NCBI RefSeq assembly: GCF_002205645.1
Contig: NZ_NIOF01000009.1
Location: 174,678 to 238,677, forward strand
DNA: 64,000 nt
Reading direction: 5' to 3'
From: Roseateles aquatilis
GTDB taxonomy: Bacteria > Pseudomonadota > Gammaproteobacteria > Burkholderiales > Burkholderiaceae_C
Shown here: one piece after another, positions 58,756 through 64,000 of the stretch
Numbering within the stretch: position 1 is the first letter of the stretch
How the letters are laid out: each line of letters opens with the position of its first letter
Position numbers and translations under genes: made by a program
The notes under the pieces: model-generated
What the model was told of the DNA's origin: nothing
Database searches by the model: none
What the model saw: the letters and a program-made list of their open reading frames with translations, nothing else

Positions 58756-59571
58756 GTGAGCAAAGACCGGGACCACAAGAAGAACAAGGGCGGCAGGAAG
58801 ACCGAGTGGGTCGAGGCCACGCTCAGCGAATTCGACGGCGTGCGTTTCCTGCATCTGGACTCGATCTGGGTGCAGGGGGCCATGCGCATCAAGAAGCCCG
58901 AGAAGCTGGAGCTGGAATACGTCCAGCGCATGATGGCCTGGATGCTGTGGCGCGACACGCGCGAGCTGACGCAGGGCCAGGCGGTGCAACTGGGGCTGGG
59001 CGCGGGCGCGTTGACGCGCTTCTGCCGCAAGCAGCTCAAGATGAAAACGACCGCGGTCGAGCTCAACCCGACCGTGATCAGCGCCTGCCGCCACTGGTTC
59101 CACCTGCCCGACGACGACGATCGCTTCCGGGTGCTGAACGAGGACGCCGGCGAGTGGGTCGCCGACGCCGCCAACTGGGGCACCGCGCAGGTGCTCAACG
59201 TCGACCTCTACGACCACGAGGCGGCGGCGCCGGTGCTCGACGACGAGGCGTTCTACGCGAACTGCCATCGCGTGCTGGCCGACGGCGGCCTGATGACGGT
59301 CAACCTGTTCGGCCGCAGCGCCAGCTTCGCGCGCAGTGCGGCGCGCATCGCCAAGGTCTTCGGCTCCGACCAGGTCTGGCACCTGTCGCCGACCCGCGAG
59401 GGCAACACCATCGTCGTGGCCGGCCGCGGCGTGACGGTGCCGGAGCGCGAGGTGCTGGAGCAACGCGCCGCTAACATCGAGGCGCGCCATGAGCTCCCCG
59501 CGAGCAAGTGGCTCAAGCTGGTCCGGCCGCTGCCGATGAACGTCATCCAACAGATCCGCGAGCAAGCATGA
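58756..59571 (+). CDS. Spermidine-synthase-fold SAM-dependent protein
   Basis: This 271-residue protein has a Rossmann-type SAM/aminopropyltransferase domain: AVQLGLGAGALTRFCRKQLK, TAVELNPTVISACRHWF and QVLNVDLYDHEAAAPVLDDE. The aspartate that catalyses aminopropyl transfer (GxD) reads NVDLYDH and a full polyamine site is not evident, so true spermidine synthase activity is doubtful. The GTG at 58756 is favoured because GGGGAACG precedes it; a GTG at 58705 overlapping the previous stop codon is an alternative. The stop overlaps the gspE-type start (ATGA). Confidence 0.8.
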   Translation: MSKDRDHKKNKGGRKTEWVEATLSEFDGVRFLHLDSIWVQGAMRIKKPEKLELEYVQRMMAWMLWRDTRELTQGQAVQLGLGAGALTRFCRKQLKMKTTAVELNPTVISACRHWFHLPDDDDRFRVLNEDAGEWVADAANWGTAQVLNVDLYDHEAAAPVLDDEAFYANCHRVLADGGLMTVNLFGRSASFARSAARIAKVFGSDQVWHLSPTREGNTIVVAGRGVTVPEREVLEQRAANIEARHELPASKWLKLVRPLPMNVIQQIREQA

Positions 59572-61445
59572 AGAGCCCCACCCCCCAAGGCGCCGGGCCG
59601 GTCGGCACCGCGCCGGCCGCCGAGCCCACCGCCGCGGCGAGCCGCGCGCCGGTCGCCCCCATGGCGTCCGTGGCCAAGCCCAAGGCGGGGGAGGGGGGCG
59701 CGAAGCTGGAGTGGCGCGCGCTGCTGCACTGGCTGGCCGAGGACGGCCTGATCGATGCCGCGCAGGTGCGGCACACCGAGAGCCGCTTCGCCGCCGGCCA
59801 GAGCGCGCTCCATCCACTGGTGCGGCTGGCCAACGCGGGGCTGGTGCGCGCGTCCGGCAACCGGCCGCTGGACCTGGAGTCGCTGACCGAGTGGCTCGCG
59901 GGGCGGCTGAAGCTACCCTACACGCGCATCGATCCGCTCAAGGTCGACGTCGGCCGCGTCGCCGACGTGATGTCCGCCAGCTATGCCGAGGCGCGCCGCT
60001 GCCTGCCGATCCAGGTCGGCCTGACCGACGTGACGATCGCGACCGCCGAGCCGCTGGACACGAGCTGGGTGCCGCAGATCGAATCCCACACGCGCAAGCG
60101 CGTGAAGCTGGTGCTGGCCAATCCGCTGGAGATCACGCGCTTCACGACCGAGTTCTTCACGCTGGCGCGCTCGGTGCGCGCGGCGACGAAGAGTGGCGAG
60201 ATCAACCAGCCGGCCAGTTTCGAGCAACTCGTCGAGCTGGGGCGCAGCAACCGGCAGCTCGACGCCAACGATCAGGGCGTCGTGCAGGTCGTGGACTGGT
60301 TGTGGCAATACGCCTTCGACCAGCGTGCCAGCGACATCCACCTGGAGCCGCGCCGCGAGATGGGCGTGATCCGCTTCCGCATCGACGGCGTGCTGCACAC
60401 GGTCTACCAGTTGCCGCCGTCGGTGATGAGCGCGATGACCTCGCGCATCAAGCTGCTCGGGCGCATGGACGTGGTCGAGAAGCGGCGCCCGCTCGATGGC
60501 CGCATCAAGACGCGCAACCCCGCCGGCGAGGAAGTGGAAATGCGGCTGTCGACGCTGCCCACCGCCTTCGGCGAGAAGATGGTGATGCGGATCTTCGATC
60601 CCGACACGGCGGTCAAGGACCTGTCGCAGCTGGGGTTCTCGGGTCACGACGCCGAGCGCTGGAACCGGCTCACCGCGCGCCCGCACGGGATCATCCTGGT
60701 GACGGGGCCGACCGGCAGCGGCAAGACGTCGACGCTGTATTCGACGCTGAAGCGGCTGGCGACCGACGAGGTCAACGTCTGCACCGTCGAGGATCCGATC
60801 GAGATGATCGAGCCCGCGTTTAACCAGACGCAGGTGCAGGCCGCCATCGACTTCAACTTCGCCGAGGGCCTGCGCGCGCTGATGCGCCAGGACCCGGACA
60901 TCATCATGGTCGGCGAGATCCGCGACCTGGAGACCGCGGAGATGGCGATCCAGGCGTCGCTGACCGGCCACCTGGTGTTCTCGACGCTGCACACGAACGA
61001 CTCCGCCTCGGCCATCACGCGCATGGTGGACCTAGGCGTGCCCAACTACCTGATCGACGCGACCGTCATCGGCGTGCTCGCGCAGCGGCTGGTGCGCACG
61101 CTGTGCCCCGCCTGCAAGGAGCCGGACCCGGACGTGACGCGGGAGTCGCTCAACGAGATGCTCAAGCCGTGGCGGCTCAACGGCGGCGTCAAGCCGTACC
61201 GGCCGGTGGGCTGCCTCGATTGCCGCAACACCGGTTATCGCGGCCGCGCGGGCCTTTACGAGCTGCTGATGCTGACCGACAGCGTCCGCAAGCACCTGCA
61301 TCCGGACACCGACATGACGGCGTTGCGCCGCCAGGCCGTGCAGGAGGGGCTGCGTCCGTTGCGGCTGGCCGGCGCGATGAAGGTCGCCGAGGGGCTCACC
61401 ACGATGGACGAGGTGCTGCGCAGCACGCCCACCTGGGAAGCCTGA
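59568..61445 (+). CDS. GspE/PilB-type secretion/pilus ATPase
   Basis: This 625-residue protein is a hexameric traffic ATPase. The N-terminal MshEN/T2SSE-N domain spans about 45-190. The ATPase core has Walker A GPTGSGKT (380-387), the Asp box VEDP (407-410), Walker B PDIIMVGEIRD (443-453), the His box LVFSTLHTND (469-478) and the two CxxC zinc pairs at 513-516 and 549-552. The zinc insertion marks the GspE/PilB extension-type rather than PilT. No other secretion or pilus gene is adjacent, so it is an orphan copy. The first 40 residues are a Pro/Ala linker. Confidence 0.92.
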   Translation: MKSPTPQGAGPVGTAPAAEPTAAASRAPVAPMASVAKPKAGEGGAKLEWRALLHWLAEDGLIDAAQVRHTESRFAAGQSALHPLVRLANAGLVRASGNRPLDLESLTEWLAGRLKLPYTRIDPLKVDVGRVADVMSASYAEARRCLPIQVGLTDVTIATAEPLDTSWVPQIESHTRKRVKLVLANPLEITRFTTEFFTLARSVRAATKSGEINQPASFEQLVELGRSNRQLDANDQGVVQVVDWLWQYAFDQRASDIHLEPRREMGVIRFRIDGVLHTVYQLPPSVMSAMTSRIKLLGRMDVVEKRRPLDGRIKTRNPAGEEVEMRLSTLPTAFGEKMVMRIFDPDTAVKDLSQLGFSGHDAERWNRLTARPHGIILVTGPTGSGKTSTLYSTLKRLATDEVNVCTVEDPIEMIEPAFNQTQVQAAIDFNFAEGLRALMRQDPDIIMVGEIRDLETAEMAIQASLTGHLVFSTLHTNDSASAITRMVDLGVPNYLIDATVIGVLAQRLVRTLCPACKEPDPDVTRESLNEMLKPWRLNGGVKPYRPVGCLDCRNTGYRGRAGLYELLMLTDSVRKHLHPDTDMTALRRQAVQEGLRPLRLAGAMKVAEGLTTMDEVLRSTPTWEA

Positions 61446-61624
61446 CGCGCGGACCCGGCTCCGGGCGTGCGTGCGCCGCTCGCGGACGGGCATGCCTGGA
61501 CCTCAGGCGGATGGGCGGCTTGCGGGCGGCGATCTTCACGCCATCATTACGTGATAACCGCAGAATTCTCACGGGGGCTCCTTCCTAGAATCGCCGGCAT
61601 TCAAAGCCGCTAGAGGTTCCCTCG

Positions 61625-62092
61625 ATGAAGATCAAGAGTCAACGCGACTTCTGGTCAGGGCTGTTGTTCTTGGTCGTTGGCGTCGCGTTCGCGTGGGGCT
61701 CCCTGGCCAACTACAGCTTTGGCACATCGGCCCGTCCCGGGCCTGGTTATTTCCCTTTCGGGCTCGGCGTCCTGCTGGCGCTGCTCGGTGGCGTGGTGCT
61801 GTTCAAGGCGCTGACCATCGAATCCGAGGACGGTCAGCCGATCGGCGCCGTCGCCTGGAAGCCGCTGCTGGTGGTCGTCGGCGCGATCGTGCTGTTCGGC
61901 TTCGCGCTGCCGCGACTGGGCCTGGCCGTCACGCTCCCCTTGCTGATCATCGTCTCGTCCTTCGCGAGCGACGAGTTCCGCTGGCGCGATGCGCTGCTCA
62001 GCAGCGTCATCCTGACCGCGGGCAGCTGGGCGATTTTCGTGTGGGGGCTGAGCCTGGTGATCCCGGTGTGGCCGACCTTCCTGGGCGGTTGA
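61625..62092 (+). CDS. tctB: Tripartite tricarboxylate transporter TctB subunit
   Basis: This 155-residue protein is the small membrane subunit of a TTT carrier, with four predicted helices: FWSGLLFLVVGVAFAWGSLA, YFPFGLGVLLALLGGVVLFK, PLLVVVGAIVLFGFALPRLG and the last near the C-terminus. The N-terminal GTSARPGPGYFPFG motif is conserved in TctB. It works with TctA and a periplasmic TctC-type receptor to import tricarboxylates or similar acids. A -10-like TAGAAT is at 61586. tctA follows 11 bp downstream. Confidence 0.93.
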   Translation: MKIKSQRDFWSGLLFLVVGVAFAWGSLANYSFGTSARPGPGYFPFGLGVLLALLGGVVLFKALTIESEDGQPIGAVAWKPLLVVVGAIVLFGFALPRLGLAVTLPLLIIVSSFASDEFRWRDALLSSVILTAGSWAIFVWGLSLVIPVWPTFLGG

Positions 62093-62102
62093 GGAGACAC
62101 GC

Positions 62103-63608
62103 ATGGATCTGATCGACAACCTGATGCTGGGGTTCCAGACGGCGTTCACGCTGCAGAACCTCCTTTACGCCTTCGGCGGCGCCGTGCTGGGCACCTTGAT
62201 CGGCGTGCTGCCGGGCCTGGGCCCGGTCGCGACGATCGCGATGCTGCTGCCGTCCATCTACTCGCTGGACGCGACGCCGGCGCTGATCATGCTGGCCGGC
62301 ATCTATTACGGTGCGCAGTACGGCGGCTCGACGACCGCCATCCTGATCAACGTGCCGGGCGAGTCCTCGTCGGTGGTGACCGCGATCGACGGCTATCAGA
62401 TGGCCCGCCAGGGTCGGGCCGGCGCCGCGCTGGCGGCCGCGGGCCTGGGCTCGTTCTTCGCCGGCTGCGTGGGCACGGTGATCATCGCGGCCTTCGCGCC
62501 GCCGCTGACCGAGCTGGCCTTCAAGTTCGGCCCCGCCGAGTACTTCTCGCTGATGGTGCTGGGCCTGATCGGCGCCGTCGTGCTGGCCTCGGGCTCGCTG
62601 ATCAAGGCGATCTCGATGATCGTGCTCGGCCTGCTGCTGGGGCAGATCAACACGGACGTGATCTCCGGGACGCCTCGCTTCTCGTTCGACATCCCCGAGC
62701 TGACCGACGGCATCAACTTCGTCGTGATCGCGATGGGCATCTTCGGCTTCGGCGAGATCATCGCGAACCTGGGCCAGCCGGCCGAGCATCGCGAGGTCTT
62801 CACCAAGAGCGTGAAGGGCCTGTGGCCGACCAAGCAGGACTTCCACGACGCCTGGCCGGCGGTGGTGCGCGGCACGGCGCTGGGTTCGGTGCTGGGCGTG
62901 CTGCCCGGTGGCGGCGCGCTGCTGGCCTCGTTCGCGGCCTACACGCTGGAGAAGAAGGTCGCCCGGGACCCGAGCCGCTTCGGCAAGGGCGCGATCCAGG
63001 GCGTGGCCGGTCCCGAGTCGGCCAACAACGCCGGCGCGCAGACCTCGTTCATCCCGATGCTGACGCTGGGCATCCCGCCCAACGCGGTGATGGCGCTGAT
63101 GGTGGGCGCGATGACGATCAAGGGCATCCAGCCCGGCCCGCAGGTGATGACCAGCAACCCGGAGTTGTTCTGGGGTCTGGTGGCCTCGATGTGGGTGGGC
63201 AACCTGATGCTGGTGATCCTGAACCTGCCGCTGATCGGCATCTGGATCAAGTTGTTGACCGTCCCCTACCGCTTCCTGTTCCCGGCGATCGTGGTGTTCT
63301 GCTGCATCGGCACCTACACGCTGAACAACAACAACTTCGACGTCTTTATGACGGCGGCGTTCGCGGTGGTCGGCTACATCTTCTACAAGCTGAGCTGCGA
63401 GCCGGCACCGCTGCTGCTGGGCTTCATCCTTGGCCCGATGATGGAAGAGAACCTGCGCCGCGCGCTGCTGCTGTCGCGCGGTGACTGGAGCACCTTCATG
63501 CTGCGCCCGCTCTCGGCGGGGCTGCTGATCGCGGCGGCGCTGATGGTGGTGGTGGTGATGCTGCCGTCCATCAAGAACAAGCGCCAAGAGGCCTTCCAGG
63601 ACGATTGA
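62103..63608 (+). CDS. tctA: Tripartite tricarboxylate transporter TctA subunit
   Basis: This 501-residue protein is the large permease subunit with about twelve helices. Typical motifs are GVLPGLGPVATIAMLLPSIY, GIYYGAQYGGSTTAILINVP, GVLPGGGALLASFAAYTLEK and GPESANNAGAQTSFIPMLTL. It couples substrate import to ion flow. The periplasmic receptor gene tctC is not adjacent; Burkholderiales often encode many unlinked TctC paralogues. A terminator lies 73 bp after its stop codon. Confidence 0.95.
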   Translation: MDLIDNLMLGFQTAFTLQNLLYAFGGAVLGTLIGVLPGLGPVATIAMLLPSIYSLDATPALIMLAGIYYGAQYGGSTTAILINVPGESSSVVTAIDGYQMARQGRAGAALAAAGLGSFFAGCVGTVIIAAFAPPLTELAFKFGPAEYFSLMVLGLIGAVVLASGSLIKAISMIVLGLLLGQINTDVISGTPRFSFDIPELTDGINFVVIAMGIFGFGEIIANLGQPAEHREVFTKSVKGLWPTKQDFHDAWPAVVRGTALGSVLGVLPGGGALLASFAAYTLEKKVARDPSRFGKGAIQGVAGPESANNAGAQTSFIPMLTLGIPPNAVMALMVGAMTIKGIQPGPQVMTSNPELFWGLVASMWVGNLMLVILNLPLIGIWIKLLTVPYRFLFPAIVVFCCIGTYTLNNNNFDVFMTAAFAVVGYIFYKLSCEPAPLLLGFILGPMMEENLRRALLLSRGDWSTFMLRPLSAGLLIAAALMVVVVMLPSIKNKRQEAFQDD

Positions 63609-63680
63609 CGCCACGCGGGCCACGACCCGCAGAAGCGCTCCGTCCATCAGGAGACGCTGCCTTCCGGTTGGAAGGCGCCC

Positions 63681-63714
63681 GACGAGGGCCCGCTCATGCG
63701 GGCCCTCGTCGTTT
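63681..63714 (+). terminator. Terminator of the tctB-tctA operon
   Basis: A perfect 13-bp stem GACGAGGGCCCGC (63681-63693) / GCGGGCCCTCGTC (63698-63710) with loop TCAT is followed by GTTT. The U tract is short but the stem is very stable. Confidence 0.8.
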
Positions 63715-63781
63715 CCAAACAAGGACTTGCGGCGATGTTGTGCGAGGGGCGCTCGCCTCTGAAAAACTGCTGCCGTGGCTC

Positions 63782-63811
63782 TTGCGAGCCGTTCTTTTAC
63801 TGTGCTACAGT
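63782..63811 (+). promoter_or_regulatory. Promoter of the candidate small RNA
   Basis: TTGCGA (63782-63787) and TACAGT (63806-63811) are separated by 18 bp. The -10 is preceded by TGC, forming an extended -10. The predicted transcript start is near 63818. Confidence 0.5.
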
Positions 63812-63817
63812 CACGGT

Positions 63818-63908
63818 CTTCGCTGCACAGACATCTGTCTTGCAGCGGTCCCTGGAGGAACTGCTGGGGATGTCAGGTGATGAACCGGGCTTGGCCCGGT
63901 TTTCATTT
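63818..63908 (+). ncRNA. Candidate ~90-nt small RNA or leader RNA
   Basis: Between the promoter above and a terminator (AACCGGGC 63883-63890 / GCCCGGTT 63894-63901, then TTCATTT) lies about 90 nt. A 5' hairpin pairs CGCTGCA (63820-63826) with TGCAGCG (63841-63847), with AGAC/GTCT stacked inside. The linker is CUGGAGGAACUGCUGGGGAU-like and unpaired. I do not recognise it as 4.5S, 6S, tmRNA or a known riboswitch. No long coding frame matches it. Confidence 0.4.
63883..63908 (+). terminator. Rho-independent terminator of the candidate small RNA
   Basis: An 8-bp perfect stem AACCGGGC / GCCCGGTT with a TTG loop is followed by TTCATTT. Confidence 0.75.
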
Positions 63909-63956
63909 GGCGGCGAGATTCTCGCAGTCGACGATGAAATTAATTTCGCAGACTGC

Positions 63957-63986
63957 TTGACGGATTCGAAAGAAATCGTTCATAAT
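63957..63986 (+). promoter_or_regulatory. Strong promoter, probably of an rRNA (or stable RNA) operon
   Basis: TTGACG (63957-63962) and CATAAT (63981-63986) have an 18-bp spacer and are followed by CTCGCTTCTGCGCT. The AT-rich ATGAAATTAATTTCG just upstream could be an UP element. CATAATCTCGCTTCT-type start regions are typical of rRNA operon promoters in Burkholderiales, so a 16S gene may lie just past the edge. Confidence 0.55.
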
Positions 63987-64000
63987 CTCGCTTCTGCGCT

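Larger units (their letters stand above)
63609..64000. other. 392-bp 3' intergenic region: terminator, candidate sRNA, rrn-like promoter
   Basis: No protein gene is well supported. In order it contains the tctBA terminator (63681-63714), a promoter and candidate small RNA (63782-63908), an AT-rich stretch (63932-63952), and a strong promoter at 63957-63986. The frame beginning near 63830 stays open to the window edge but has a much lower G/C third position than real genes here. Confidence 0.55.

Noticed and set aside
63830..64000. Open frame to the window edge that includes LEELLGMSGDEPGLARFSFG
   Set aside because: Its third codon positions are far less G/C-rich than those of real genes here, and it overlaps a clear terminator and a stable-RNA-like promoter.

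Overview
The window is one contiguous stretch of a GC-rich (roughly 70%) bacterial chromosome with a strong G/C third-position bias. The gene set points to a betaproteobacterium of the order Burkholderiales, most likely near Roseateles/Mitsuaria/Rubrivivax: xseB-ispA-dxs, lolC-lolD, purU, recJ beside an RpfE-type gene, convergent ppk1/ppx, TctB-TctA, and a Tat-exported PhoX. This placement comes from reading gene content and protein motifs, not from a database search. I see no tRNA gene, CRISPR array, prophage or transposase, and no broken gene except those cut by the window edges.

Layout. 1-5.9 kb: an alpha/beta hydrolase cut by the left edge, an SSAT-like acetyltransferase, arsenate reductase, an acyl-CoA synthetase, then a minus-strand cluster (DUF2975 membrane protein, small XRE regulator, proline-rich anchored protein, exported protein) headed by nested dyad operators. 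5.9-13.4 kb: AlkC-like alkylation repair, YbaK deacylase, PlsY, RidA, YciO, a TrpH-type PHP phosphoesterase, an EAL-CBS-GGDEF protein and a host-attachment-type protein. 13.4-21.3 kb: recJ with an RpfE-type gene, an LpxH-like phosphoesterase, and polyphosphate metabolism (ppk1 with a Pho-box-like array, ppx convergent, a long inverted repeat between them). 21.5-27.2 kb: dienelactone hydrolase, ZIP metal transporter, universal stress protein, sulfurtransferase, EamA transporter and an orphan Rieske oxygenase. 27.6-30.7 kb: the isoprenoid operon xseB-ispA-dxs. 30.8-35.9 kb: divergent lysR/lysA, a 388-bp gap with a large RNA-like stem, then ahpC and ahpF.

36-43 kb: RarD transporter, a ThiS/MoaD-like sulfur carrier with a BNR-propeller protein, truC, a small membrane protein, a YchJ-type protein and uvrD. 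43-49 kb: hipB-hipA with palindromic operators, a secreted subtilisin-like protease, and phoX with a Pho box correctly spaced from a -10 element. 49-56.3 kb: a multi-TM protein, thrB and a DUF2782 protein on the minus strand, then divergently polA and lolC-lolD. 56.4-61.4 kb: purU, tatD-type DNase, hypoxanthine-DNA glycosylase, a spermidine-synthase-fold methyltransferase and a GspE/PilB-type ATPase. 61.6-63.6 kb: tctB-tctA. The last 400 bp hold a terminator, a candidate small RNA, and a strong promoter resembling those of rRNA operons, so an rrn operon may begin just past the window.

Themes: phosphate and polyphosphate metabolism (ppk1, ppx and phoX, two with Pho-box-like sites), precursor biosynthesis (isoprenoids, lysine, threonine, phospholipid), DNA repair (recJ, uvrD, polA, alkC-like, HDG), and oxidative or general stress (ahpCF, uspA, hipBA).
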